A program made the position numbers and the translations under genes. From positions 5,564-69,563 of the forward strand of contig CALJLD010000295.1 of assembly GCA_937982665.1 (NCBI GenBank): a DNA stretch of 64,000 nt, written 5' to 3'. Shown here piece after piece: positions 9,652 through 18,144 of this stretch. The stretch is from an uncultured Planctomycetales bacterium. Its GTDB lineage: Bacteria; Planctomycetota; Planctomycetia; Pirellulales; S012-138. Every line of letters begins with the position of its first letter. Position 1 is the stretch's first letter. The notes beneath the pieces are model-generated. The model did no database searches. It worked only from the letters and a program-made list of their open reading frames with translations, and was not told the origin of the DNA.

Positions 9652-9918
9652 ATGAAGACATCCAAAGGACGTACCCATGCGTTGCTGTGCGCCGCCGCTT
9701 TGACGGTTGCAGGCTTTGCGACTGGCTGCCAGGTTGAGATTGGCGGTCAAACGTTGCCGAGCCCTTACTATCAGTTTGACGACGTCCAATACTATCCGCC
9801 GGGCCCGGAATTTAAGCTTTCTAACGAAGCAGCCGCTTTGCGTGCCCGCTCCGCCGAAATCATCCCGCCGGGGATTGGCCAGCGCGATGATCTGCCGCAA
9901 GGCGAAGTGCTCCGCTAG
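9652..9918 (+). CDS. Small lipoprotein (88 aa)
   Basis: Begins MKTSKGRTHALLCAA at ATG 9652 with GAGGGA just upstream. A hydrophobic segment ends in AGFATGC, a usable lipobox with Cys near residue 26, so the mature part (about 62 residues) should be anchored in a membrane. It is rich in Pro/Tyr at first (PSPYYQFDD, YYPPGPEF), then has a short helical segment (LSNEAAALRARSAEI). No family recognised. It is monocistronic, with a strong terminator starting 26 bases after the stop. Confidence 0.75.
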   Translation: MKTSKGRTHALLCAAALTVAGFATGCQVEIGGQTLPSPYYQFDDVQYYPPGPEFKLSNEAAALRARSAEIIPPGIGQRDDLPQGEVLR

Positions 9919-9943
9919 GCCACATATCTGGTATCAAGAAACG

Positions 9944-9976
9944 AACAACGCCGACTTTGCGGTCGGCGTTGTTTTT
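9944..9976 (+). terminator. Rho-independent terminator of the small lipoprotein
   Basis: AACAACGCCGAC (9944-9955) and GTCGGCGTTGTT (9962-9973) form a perfect 12-bp stem with a six-base loop, and the T-run follows at once. Confidence 0.9.
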
Positions 9977-9990
9977 GTGCGCGCAAAGAA

Positions 9991-10017
9991 ACAGGTCGCT
10001 CGAGTTGAGCGACCTGT
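9991..10017 (-). terminator. Terminator of the first PDZ gene
   Basis: ACAGGTCGCTC (9991-10001) pairs perfectly with GAGCGACCTGT (10007-10017), loop of five. Read on the minus strand it lies 37 bases past the stop at 10054 and is followed by TTTCTTT. Confidence 0.85.
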
Positions 10018-10053
10018 TGGATTCTCAAGAACAACCGGGGCTATCGGCTGCAA

Positions 10054-10830
10054 CTACCAATCGATGCCAAAGCCACCGATGCGAAGTCCGCCTCCGCGAC
10101 CGTTAAAATAGATTCCGTTTCCATAGTACGGATAGGCATTGTTAATTCCGCGATACCCAGTCGAATATCGATTGTTATAATATCGACTGCTGTAACCACC
10201 GTAGTAAGGGTCGTTATAGTACCCAAACCGATAGTAAGGGTCGGAGTAATAACGATCTCGGCGGTAGTAGTCGGAATCGTAATATCGCCGACGAGTATCG
10301 TAACGGCGATCGTATTGGCCATAGTAGGCGTTATTTTGACGGGCGCGATCGTCGGCTCGCATTTCTGTCACGGGTCCGGTGTTGCGAAAATCAACCGTCC
10401 AGTCTTGGCGGCGGGCATCGCGCCAGATTACCAAAGAAACGCGATCATCGGCGACTTCCTGCGCGAGGATGTCAGCGACAGTGTCGGGATCAGAGACTTG
10501 CTGTTCGCCCACTTTCAAGATGTAGTCTCCGCGACGCAAGCCGGCGTTGTACGCAGCGCCGCCCGGACGAACATCTGTGATTAACACCCCAGCCCCTGCT
10601 GATTGTCCCAACATGACGCCCATCTCCGGACGATCCGCATTTGGCGTTATTGCGTTGGGGTCAACTTGCAGCGAGGGCGGCAGGCCGTCCAACGACGGAG
10701 CTTGACTTGTGTCTTGAACGCTTCGCGCGGCATCCTGCGGATCGACTACTGGCGGATCCTGAGCGAATGCGGACGAACTGAAGCACGAGAATGCCGTAGC
10801 AATTGCCACGAAATGGAGTGTCTTTTTCAT
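10054..10830 (-). CDS. Secreted PDZ-domain protein with Tyr/Arg-rich tail
   Basis: 258 residues from ATG 10830, with GGAG upstream. The signal peptide is MKKTLHFVAIATAF..SSAFAQ (24 residues). After a Pro/Gln/Asp-rich spacer comes one PDZ domain at about 66-150 (MGVMLG, GVLITDVRPGGAAYNAGLRRGDYIL, then the VSDPDTVADILAQ helix). From residue 165 the protein is almost purely Tyr, Arg, Asp, Asn and Gly (DRRYDTRRRYY, RYYSDPYYRFGYY) and ends GGGLRIGGFGIDW. No protease domain accompanies the PDZ, so it is probably an exported binding protein whose tail could stick to an envelope component. It is a clear paralogue of the next gene upstream, sharing the PDZ, the WRDAR strand and the RIGGFG end. Confidence 0.85.
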   Translation of the reverse strand: MKKTLHFVAIATAFSCFSSSAFAQDPPVVDPQDAARSVQDTSQAPSLDGLPPSLQVDPNAITPNADRPEMGVMLGQSAGAGVLITDVRPGGAAYNAGLRRGDYILKVGEQQVSDPDTVADILAQEVADDRVSLVIWRDARRQDWTVDFRNTGPVTEMRADDRARQNNAYYGQYDRRYDTRRRYYDSDYYRRDRYYSDPYYRFGYYNDPYYGGYSSRYYNNRYSTGYRGINNAYPYYGNGIYFNGRGGGLRIGGFGIDW

Positions 10831-11197
10831 TGTTTGCTCCTTTGCGATTGGGAGCGACATGACATTGAACTTGTCAACCGTTGTGTCGCGTCGTTTCGCG
10901 CTGGCGGTTCAAACACAAAAGCCACCGAGGCCTTTGCGCCGCGAGTTGGTTCTCACGTTCTTCCGCCAGCAAGTTCAGAAACTGCAAGTTGCAATCAGCA
11001 TGCCAGTTCAGCAGCGATTGTCGGAAAGCCAGCGCACAAATTGCGCAAGTGCTTTGACGCCAACGAGAAAGTCTAAGACGAGCTGTGGGATCTGATCTCT
11101 TGGAATCGAGCGAGCCTGTGAGCGATCGCCGCTCAATGCGAGCATTTACCGTCCAAGCCCACGGAATAATCAATGTTCCGTGGGTCCGTCACCCTGG
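10831..11197. other. Intergenic region between the PDZ paralogues
   Basis: 367 bases between two minus-strand genes. CCCACGGAA (11158-11166) and TTCCGTGGG (11176-11184) form a 9-bp hairpin just past the end of the second PDZ gene and may terminate it, though no T-run follows. Nothing else is visible. Confidence 0.4.
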
Positions 11198-11938
11198 TTA
11201 CCAGCTAAACCCAAATCCGCCAATGCGGATGCCACCGCGGACGCCACCGCGACCTCCTCCATTGAGATAGATTCCGTTGCCGTAGTAGTACGGCAACGCC
11301 CCGTAGAGGCCATTGATGGCTCGTCGCCTGCCGGGTGCGGCGTAGTAGTCGCGGGGACCTCGTCCATAGTAGCCGAAGGGGTCCGTGCGGTATTGGGAGC
11401 CATACCGCGACTGATTCTGGTAATACCGATTGTTTGCATACGTGTTGGTGGTCTGCCGAGGTTGCGGTGTTTGCACGCCGGCGACAGGACCTGTGTTGCG
11501 CAGATCCACCACCCAGTTTTGAGCGCGAGCATCGCGCCAGATTACCAAGGCAACTCGGTCATTCTGCACGGCCTGCGCGACGACCGCCGCTACGCTGTTG
11601 GGATTTGAGACTTTTGTATCGCCGACACTGATGATGTAGTCACCGCGGCGCAATCCCGAGTTATAGGCAGGGCTGCCGGGAACAACGTCCGTGATCAGCA
11701 CACCACTGCCTGTGGATGGCCCCAGCGTCACGCCCATGCGCGGTGTCGATTGAGGTGTCGTCGTCTGCGGTGTGGTTTGCGGCTGGGGCGTTGCTTGAAC
11801 ACCGGCGGGTGGCGGCAACTCCTCAACTTGCCCTTGGGAATTGGCATTTCCGGGCTGTCCATGCGCAGTCTCGGAAATAGCTGTCAGCGTCAAAATCAAC
11901 GTCACACAAAACGCCAGGGCCTTGTACTTGAGCAACAT
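11198..11938 (-). CDS. Secreted PDZ-domain protein with Gly/Tyr-rich tail (paralogue)
   Basis: 246 residues from ATG 11938, chosen because GGAGG lies six bases upstream and a clean signal peptide follows (MLLKYKALAFCVTLILTL, ending near AHGQ); the open frame extends 64 codons further but without such signals. A Pro/Gln/Thr spacer precedes the PDZ domain at about 68-150 (MGVTLGPSTGSGVLITDV, NSGLRRGDYII). The tail has YYQNQSRYGSQYR and ends in a Gly/Arg segment GGGRGGVRGG-IRIGGFGFSW. Domain order, the WRDAR strand and the last residues match the neighbouring PDZ gene, so this is a tandem duplication. Each copy has its own hairpin and Shine-Dalgarno, so they may be separately expressed. Confidence 0.85.
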   Translation of the reverse strand: MLLKYKALAFCVTLILTLTAISETAHGQPGNANSQGQVEELPPPAGVQATPQPQTTPQTTTPQSTPRMGVTLGPSTGSGVLITDVVPGSPAYNSGLRRGDYIISVGDTKVSNPNSVAAVVAQAVQNDRVALVIWRDARAQNWVVDLRNTGPVAGVQTPQPRQTTNTYANNRYYQNQSRYGSQYRTDPFGYYGRGPRDYYAAPGRRRAINGLYGALPYYYGNGIYLNGGGRGGVRGGIRIGGFGFSW

Positions 11939-12413
11939 GTAAATCCTCCATTCGCGGAAATCGCGGTTGCTGATTTCCCATTCTACGCATTCGCATCGTT
12001 CTGGCATCGCGAAAGCCTGGTTTTTGACGCCCAAGAAACTTTTGACGCGCAAAGTAACTCTTGCACTCAACGCAACCCGCGTTCCATGCTGAATTTCAGC
12101 GGTTGCTGCGGTCAGCCAACTTCCGGCCATTCCGGCGAGATAATTGGGAACTTCTGATCTGCCTGGAACGTCACAAAGCGACGAACACAGCCAGTTTGCG
12201 CCAACTGTGCGATCTCGTCACAGTGATTTGAGCAACAACAATTCTCCAAGTGCTACAATCCTGGAAAGCCAACTGGCTTGAGTGGAACGGCGAGTTCCTG
12301 AACGCAATCCCGCGTTCGGTACAACGCCGCGAAAAAATCCAACGCCGCCACAATCCAAGACACTAAAGTTCCCTGGCGAACGATAAGTCCCTTTCCCGCA
12401 AGCGAGCCATCTC
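11939..12413. other. Divergent intergenic region with an 18-bp tandem repeat
   Basis: 475 bases between divergent genes. It carries a two-copy degenerate direct repeat, TTTTGACGCCCAAGAAAC at 12022 and TTTTGACGCGCAAAGTAAC at 12040. TACAAT occurs near 12253, but without a well-placed -35. No RNA gene seen. Confidence 0.4.
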
Positions 12414-14630
12414 ATGTTCAAAAACAATTGGTCCAATTGCCGTGGCGCATTCGCGCGGCCTCATCTGAACTCCGTTTCTCGATACGCCCTGGCCTTGGGT
12501 CTGGCGATGGGTTTGGGCCAGTTGTCTGCACAAGCCAAAGAGACGTATCCGTTCGGCCCGCTTACGGCAGAACAAACCGCCAATCAGGATGCGGAGTCCG
12601 CTTCGGACGCTATTCCGCTCAATCGCATTGTGATGTTCAACTCCGGCGTGGCCTATTTTGATCGCGGCGGCGAAGTTGAAGGCAATACGCAAGTTGACTT
12701 GCGGTTCAACGTTGAGGACATCAATGACTTGCTGAAGAGCATGGTCCTACAAGACAGTGACGGCGGGAAGATTTCCACAATCAACTTTGGCTCCAAAGAT
12801 CCCATCACAAAGACGCTGAAGACGTTCGCGATTGATCTGACCGATAACCCTTCGCTTGGGCAATTGTTGGCGCAAATTCGTGGTGAAGGAGTAAGCATCA
12901 CGGCACCGGAGGAAATCGACGGCACGATCCTGGGAATTGAGAATCGCAAGTCGGCCGTCGGCGATGAAGTCCTGGAGCGAGAGTTTCTTAACCTGCTCAC
13001 AGACGATGGCTTGAAGAGCATTCCGCTGGAGTCCATCGGCAGCATCAAGCTTCTGGATGCGGAACTCAATGCTGAGTTGCGCCAAGCTTTGGCGATCCTG
13101 GCAACTGGCCACGACGTGGACAAGAAGACAGTCACTCTGCGGTTCACAGGTGCCGGCACACGTCGTGTCAAGGTTGGCTATATCCAGGAAGCTCCCATCT
13201 GGAAGACAAGCTATCGGTTGGTCTTGCAGGATGACAACGCCGCGTATCTGCAAGGTTGGGCGATTGTCGAGAACACAACCGAAGAGGATTGGAACGACGT
13301 GAACCTGACGCTTGTTAGCGGTCGCCCGATTTCGTTCCTGATGGACTTGTATCAGCCGTTGTACTTGCCGCGGCCAATTGTGGAGCCGGAACTCTTTGCG
13401 TCCTTGCGACCGCAAAACTATGACCAGGACCTGTCACGCCGCCAGGAGGAATTCGCCCGCCTGGCAGAGGTTCTTGGTCGAAACGCTGATGCGAATGCTG
13501 AGAAAGATACCGGAGTAAACGACGCATTTCGAGCGTTGGGTGGACGTGACGCACGTGGTCGCGCGCGAGGCGGCCTTGGCGGTGGAGGCGGTGGAGATGG
13601 CGCGAACTTCGCCGCTCCGGAACCTGCGTTCAATCCGGCCGCTGGAGTGGAATCCGTCGCTCAGGCGTCCGATGTTGGCGAACTCTTCCAATACGAGATT
13701 GCCTCGCCGGTGACTTTGCCGCGTCGGCAATCGGCCATGTTGCCGATCGTGGATGGCACAGTGAGCATGCAGAAGGTTTCTATCTACAACCCGTCCGTTC
13801 AGCCAAAACATCCGCTCAACGGATTGTGGCTCTCCAACGGAACAGAGTATCACCTAATGGCAGGGCCTGTGACGGTGTTTGATGACGACGCCTATGCCGG
13901 CGACGCTCAAATCCCCAATCTTGCGCCGGGAGCCAAGCGTTTGCTGTCCTACGCTTTGGATTTGGACACGGAAGTCGCCGTGGAAAGTGAAGGCCAACCG
14001 CAATCGATGACGGCCGTCAAGATTGTCAATGGCGTGATCTACACCACATACAAGTATCAGCGCGAAGCTGACTACACGGTCAAGAACACTGGCAACCGCG
14101 AGAAGAAAGTCCTGATTGAATACAACAAGGACGGCAATTGGGATTTGGTCGCGCCAAAAGAGGCGGAAGAGACCACTCGCGATATGTACCGCTTTGCGGT
14201 TCAGGCCAGCCCTGGCGTTCCGGCCGAACTGAAAGTACAAGAGGAGCGGATTGCAACGCAGCAGGTTTCCATGAATAACACCAATGATAACTTCATTGGA
14301 ATCTACCTGCGTGCGGAAGTTGTCAGTGACGATGTCAAAGCGGCGCTGGAAGAGGTGATGAATCGCAAGCGCGACATCAATGAGTTGACCGCGTTGATGC
14401 AACAGAAACAGACTGCCATCAACGAAATCTCAACAGAGCAAAGCCGAATTCGGCAAAACATGCAGCAGCTTGCTCAGAATAGCGAGTTGTATCGCCGTTA
14501 CGTGCAGAAGTTCAATGACCAGGAAACTCGCATTGAAAACCTGCGCGGCGAGATTGCCGGTTTGCAGAGTCAAATTGCTGAAAAGCAACAAGGGCTCAAC
14601 GAGTACATTGCCGACTTGAACGTTGAATAA
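12414..14630 (+). CDS. DUF4139-type exported protein with C-terminal coiled coil
   Basis: 738 residues. The N-terminus is a long export signal (hydrophobic ALALGLAMGLGQLSAQA, cut near residue 41). Residues 65-340 have a beta-rich segment (NRIVMFNSGVAYF, VDLRFNVEDINDLLKSMV) followed by the DUF4139 core (KVGYIQEAPIWKTSYRLVL, GWAIVENTTEEDWNDVNLTLVSG), which is the family signature. A Gly-rich loop (GRARGGLGGGGGGDG) interrupts it near 385. The last 100 residues are a heptad-like coiled coil (DINELTALMQQKQTAINEIS). Families of this type are found in the envelope and their role is unknown; the conserved WKTSYR and DW-DV-L motifs make the family call fairly safe. Monocistronic with a very strong terminator. 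Confidence 0.8.
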   Translation: MFKNNWSNCRGAFARPHLNSVSRYALALGLAMGLGQLSAQAKETYPFGPLTAEQTANQDAESASDAIPLNRIVMFNSGVAYFDRGGEVEGNTQVDLRFNVEDINDLLKSMVLQDSDGGKISTINFGSKDPITKTLKTFAIDLTDNPSLGQLLAQIRGEGVSITAPEEIDGTILGIENRKSAVGDEVLEREFLNLLTDDGLKSIPLESIGSIKLLDAELNAELRQALAILATGHDVDKKTVTLRFTGAGTRRVKVGYIQEAPIWKTSYRLVLQDDNAAYLQGWAIVENTTEEDWNDVNLTLVSGRPISFLMDLYQPLYLPRPIVEPELFASLRPQNYDQDLSRRQEEFARLAEVLGRNADANAEKDTGVNDAFRALGGRDARGRARGGLGGGGGGDGANFAAPEPAFNPAAGVESVAQASDVGELFQYEIASPVTLPRRQSAMLPIVDGTVSMQKVSIYNPSVQPKHPLNGLWLSNGTEYHLMAGPVTVFDDDAYAGDAQIPNLAPGAKRLLSYALDLDTEVAVESEGQPQSMTAVKIVNGVIYTTYKYQREADYTVKNTGNREKKVLIEYNKDGNWDLVAPKEAEETTRDMYRFAVQASPGVPAELKVQEERIATQQVSMNNTNDNFIGIYLRAEVVSDDVKAALEEVMNRKRDINELTALMQQKQTAINEISTEQSRIRQNMQQLAQNSELYRRYVQKFNDQETRIENLRGEIAGLQSQIAEKQQGLNEYIADLNVE

Positions 14631-14656
14631 CAATCCGTTTTTTTGTGCGATCGCCA

Positions 14657-14692
14657 ACAGGCGCGTGGGATTCTCCCGCGCGCCTGTTTTTA
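14657..14692 (+). terminator. Strong rho-independent terminator
   Basis: ACAGGCGCGTGGGA (14657-14670) pairs with TCCCGCGCGCCTGT (14674-14687) over 14 positions with one G-T wobble, a TTC loop and a T-run after it. It ends the DUF4139 transcript 27 bases past the stop. Confidence 0.92.
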
Positions 14693-14849
14693 ATTAGACG
14701 GTGACGTTCAGAATCCTCAATTCCCTGGGCAGATCGAAGTCGCGAGCGAGTTGTTTCGCTGGGCGCGAAATGAGCTACAATGCTGGGCGATCCATCGGCC
14801 TTTTCCGTGCGCCCACTCACCGCCGCTCGGAACTTGGCCCTCCGGTTAT

Positions 14850-14868
14850 GTGGCACAGTTTGTGCCAC
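14850..14868 (+). promoter_or_regulatory. Palindrome resembling a sigma54 -24/-12 site
   Basis: GTGGCAC-AGTTT-GTGCCAC is a perfect 7-bp inverted repeat 46 bases before the PQQ-propeller start. Within it TGGCAC..GTGCC has GG and GC spaced by ten bases, as in sigma54 promoters (TGGCAC-N5-TTGCA). A sigma54 activator gene is the next gene downstream. It could instead be an operator or a simple hairpin. Confidence 0.35.
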
Positions 14869-14913
14869 TGGCCGGCTTCATTGCCTCGGCGGTTCTTTTT
14901 GAAAGGAAAGTCA

Positions 14914-16134
14914 ATGAAACGCGCATTGATATGGCTTTGTGTTTTGGCGTTTGGCGCTCTTGTGAGCCCAAAGCTGGCCGTTGCTCAGGATTGGCCTCAA
15001 TGGCGAGGACAAAACCGGGACGCCAAGGTGGATGGCTTTACGCCACCGGCAACCTGGCCGGAAGAGTTGACGCAAGTTTGGCAAGTCAACGTGGGCGATG
15101 GCGTCTCCACTCCCGCGCTTGTTGGCGACCGCATGTATGTGTTCGCACGGCAAGGTGACGATGAAGTCACTTTGTGCCTGGATGCAAAGACTGGAGAAGA
15201 GATTTGGCGCGATGCTTATTCGGTGGGCGGCGCTGACGGTCCGGCCCGCGGTTTCGCTGGTCCGCGAAGTTCTCCGGCGGTCGTCAATGGCAAGGTTTGC
15301 AACTTTGGCGTCCGCGGCACGGTCTCGTGCTTGAATGCGGAAGATGGATCCGTGCTTTGGCGGCATGAAGAAGTGGGCGAGTTCCCCCGGTTCTACACCT
15401 CCAGCTCGCCGATCATTGTGAATGACCTCTGCATTTGCCAATTGGGTGGAGAGCGAGAAGGCTCTATCGTCGCTTACAATCTTGACTCCGGCGAAGTCCA
15501 ATGGAGTTGGGACGGAGATGGCACGGCCTACGCTTCGCCCATTTTGTTTGAGATGGAAGCCGGCAAAGTGCTGCTCGCTGAGACCGCCTCGAAGATTCTC
15601 GCCCTCAATGTCGCCGATGGCGAAGTCATTTGGGAAATGGACTACGAGGTCACAGGGCGTGGATACAACGCATCAACACCAACGCAAAACGGTCAGATGC
15701 TGTTGTTCTCCGGTTCCAATCGCGGCACAACCGCAATGAAACTGAGCATGGAAGGTGGTGACCTGACCGCGACCGAGTTGTGGCACAACGAGGACAACTC
15801 GGCGATGTACAACTCACCCATCGTGAAGGGCGAGCTTGTGTTCGGCCTGACTTCGCGCGACAGCCTGTTCTGCATCAATGCGGAATCCGGCGAGACCATG
15901 TGGAACGAGGACTTCCGTGGCCGCCGAGGTTACGGCAACATCGTCGATGCAGGCGACGTTCTCTTTGCCATCACTCCCAACTCTGAACTGCTGGTTTACA
16001 AACCCACTGCGGAGTTTGAAGAGATCGCCCGCTTCCAGGTCTCGGAAGGGCAGACCTATGCCTACCCAATCATCGCTGGCAATCGCATCTTCATCAAAGA
16101 CGATGAGAATCTGACGCTGTTCACAATTGAATAG
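14914..16134 (+). CDS. Exported PQQ-type beta-propeller protein
   Basis: 406 residues from ATG 14914 (AAAGGA upstream); the longer open frame has no signal. A signal peptide is followed by QDWPQWRGQNRDAKVDGF, the usual opening of planctomycete PQQ-like propellers. Then come repeated blades with the PQQ-propeller pattern: LCLDAKTGEEIW, SCLNAEDGSVLW, VAYNLDSGEVQW, LALNVADGEVIW and FCINAESGETMW, about seven in all. No dehydrogenase Ca/PQQ-binding insert is seen, so it resembles BamB-like propellers rather than an alcohol dehydrogenase. It probably works in the periplasm as a binding or assembly scaffold. The substrate is unknown. Transcription may start at the palindrome upstream. Confidence 0.85.
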   Translation: MKRALIWLCVLAFGALVSPKLAVAQDWPQWRGQNRDAKVDGFTPPATWPEELTQVWQVNVGDGVSTPALVGDRMYVFARQGDDEVTLCLDAKTGEEIWRDAYSVGGADGPARGFAGPRSSPAVVNGKVCNFGVRGTVSCLNAEDGSVLWRHEEVGEFPRFYTSSSPIIVNDLCICQLGGEREGSIVAYNLDSGEVQWSWDGDGTAYASPILFEMEAGKVLLAETASKILALNVADGEVIWEMDYEVTGRGYNASTPTQNGQMLLFSGSNRGTTAMKLSMEGGDLTATELWHNEDNSAMYNSPIVKGELVFGLTSRDSLFCINAESGETMWNEDFRGRRGYGNIVDAGDVLFAITPNSELLVYKPTAEFEEIARFQVSEGQTYAYPIIAGNRIFIKDDENLTLFTIE

Positions 16135-16164
16135 ACGCGATCTCCGTCGTCGGACGTCAGAATC

Positions 16165-16200
16165 AAACCGAAAGTCAGGATCTCCCTGGCCTTCGGTTTT
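16165..16200. terminator. Bidirectional terminator between convergent genes
   Basis: AAACCGAA (16165-16172) pairs with TTCGGTTT (16192-16199), with further inner pairing GTCAGG/CCTGGC, and T residues follow on the plus strand. It serves the PQQ-propeller gene and the convergent sigma54-activator gene. Confidence 0.8.
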
Positions 16201-16230
16201 CTCATACAGCGAGTTGCACTTCGCCATGCC

Positions 16231-18087
16231 CTACTGTCTGGGAATGCCGTATTCCTCAATCTTGCGATAGAGCGTCGCTCGACCAATGCCCAAGAGTTCC
16301 GCTGCCTCTTGAACGCTGCCGCCGCATCTTCGCAGTGCTTCCACAATCAGCCGCTTCTCCCATTCGGAGATTCGCAGCGAATCCCAAGCGTCGGTCTCGA
16401 CATCGCGCAGTGGCAAGTCTTCGGGCGAGATCTTTTCTCCGGAAGTCAGGACAACAGCGCTATCAATCACGTTCCGCAGTTGGCGGATGTTGCCGGGCCA
16501 GCTGTAGTTCTTCAGTTTCTTGCGGGCTGTCTGCGTGACTTCGAGTTTCGGCCGGCCGTGCTGGGCGCGAAAATGTGTGAGGAAGTGATCGATGAGCAAG
16601 TCGAGGTCGTCGCCGCGTTCGCGCAAAGGCGGAACGTTCAGCTCAAACACTGCTAGGCGATAGAACAGATCCTCACGGAAGTTCTTGTCGCGGACTTGAG
16701 TTTCCAATGGTTGATTTGTGGCTGCAATAATCCGGACGTCGACTTGAATGTCTTTGCCGCCACCAACGGGTTGAAACGGGTGGCCTTCCAGCACCCGCAG
16801 AAGTTTCGCTTGTCCCTCGGGTTGCAACTCGCCAATCTCATCGAGGAAGAGTGTGCCCATGTCGGCTTGCTCGAACAAACCGGCGCGATCCTGTTCCGCA
16901 CCTGTGAACGCGCCAGCGGAATGCCCAAACAAATGGCTTTCCAACAAACTCTCGGGAATGGCGGCACAATTGACCGAGAGCATTGGCCGGCCCCGACGCG
17001 GCCCCGCACGATGCAACGCCCTGGCGACCAACTCTTTGCCGACGCCACTTTCACCGCGAATCAGTGCACAACCAGTCGCCGCTGCCACCTTCGAAATCTT
17101 GTCCTTCAATTCGCGGATTGCAGGGCACTCGCCAATGATCTCATCCAGCGCGCCACTTTGGGCTTTGATGCGTCGCAAGTCGTAGTCGAGTCGTTCCTCT
17201 TGAAGCGTTCTGGCAAGTGCGGCGGATACCAACTGCCCAACAGAATTCGCAAAGGAAAGATCGTCGCTTTTGAAGCGTCCGCGGCTCTTGTATAAGTGCA
17301 GCGCGCCGATCACATCGTCATTGTCCAAGAGCGGCACACAGATGGCGTCCGAGTACAACGCCAGGCTCTCAGACGCCGGACGTTCCTCAAATTGCTGGCC
17401 TGTCAGCCAGACGGCTCGGCGGTCATTCACCACGGTTGCGGTGAGCGCGTTGCTTAGCCCTCCGGAATTCACCTCAGTCATTTCCGGGTATGTCTGACGT
17501 GGCAGCAATTCGCCGGAATCGCTCATGCCGAGATAGCCGGCGAAGGTCGCTTTTGACCGTTGTTGCAGTGTCTCCAATGCACAACGAATGACGGTTTGCG
17601 ATTCTCGCACTTGAATCAAAGCCAGGCTGAGTTGATACAGCTTTGGCAAATCCGCATCGGATTGGTGGGTCTCGATTTCGGAGGGGAGTTCTAGCGAAGC
17701 CGATGACAAGGACGGCGGTGCGATGGCGAAATCGAAATCGTCATCATCCGGCGTTAGAGCTTCCAGCTTGTCCAGCGTTGTTGGGCGCAATTCGCTTTGG
17801 TGAAAAGTGAACTCCGTGCTGCCAATTCGCAGGCGATGACCCTCGCCCAGCGTCGCGTCATCGATCTTCTGATCATTGACATATGTGCCGTTGCGGCTTT
17901 GGTCGAGTACCCTCCAACCGCCTGCATGTGCCCTCAGTACACAATGGACGCGGCTGGAGAGCGGATCCGTCAAGACGATCTGATTGCCCGCATCACGGCC
18001 AACTCGGTTCTCAACCTCTCGATCTAACAGAAAGTTCGCACCTACCCGATCGCCGGAGGTCATCGTCAGAAAACTGAACATTGACAT
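16231..18087 (-). CDS. FHA-GAF-AAA+ sigma54-dependent transcription activator
   Basis: 618 residues. An FHA domain (residues 12-95: VGRD at 29, SSRVH at 44, NGTYV at 66) should bind a phosphothreonine. A GAF-like sensor spans about 145-300. The AAA+ domain begins near 315 with Walker A GESGVGKE at 345-352, the sigma54-contacting GAFTGA at 392-397, Walker B LFLDEIGE near 413 and the arginine-finger region FREDLFYRL. A Fis-type helix-turn-helix ends the protein (GSVQEAAELLGIGRATLYRK). The complete GAFTGA loop means it should activate RNA polymerase-sigma54. FHA in place of a receiver domain suggests control by Ser/Thr kinases, which planctomycetes carry in number. Weak Shine-Dalgarno; an in-frame ATG two codons later (18081) is also possible. 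Confidence 0.93.
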   Translation of the reverse strand: MSMFSFLTMTSGDRVGANFLLDREVENRVGRDAGNQIVLTDPLSSRVHCVLRAHAGGWRVLDQSRNGTYVNDQKIDDATLGEGHRLRIGSTEFTFHQSELRPTTLDKLEALTPDDDDFDFAIAPPSLSSASLELPSEIETHQSDADLPKLYQLSLALIQVRESQTVIRCALETLQQRSKATFAGYLGMSDSGELLPRQTYPEMTEVNSGGLSNALTATVVNDRRAVWLTGQQFEERPASESLALYSDAICVPLLDNDDVIGALHLYKSRGRFKSDDLSFANSVGQLVSAALARTLQEERLDYDLRRIKAQSGALDEIIGECPAIRELKDKISKVAAATGCALIRGESGVGKELVARALHRAGPRRGRPMLSVNCAAIPESLLESHLFGHSAGAFTGAEQDRAGLFEQADMGTLFLDEIGELQPEGQAKLLRVLEGHPFQPVGGGKDIQVDVRIIAATNQPLETQVRDKNFREDLFYRLAVFELNVPPLRERGDDLDLLIDHFLTHFRAQHGRPKLEVTQTARKKLKNYSWPGNIRQLRNVIDSAVVLTSGEKISPEDLPLRDVETDAWDSLRISEWEKRLIVEALRRCGGSVQEAAELLGIGRATLYRKIEEYGIPRQ

Positions 18088-18144
18088 TGCAATGTCTCGG
18101 CCGCGTCGTGGAAAACAAGTCGTGCGAAAAACGGAGAGGCAAAC

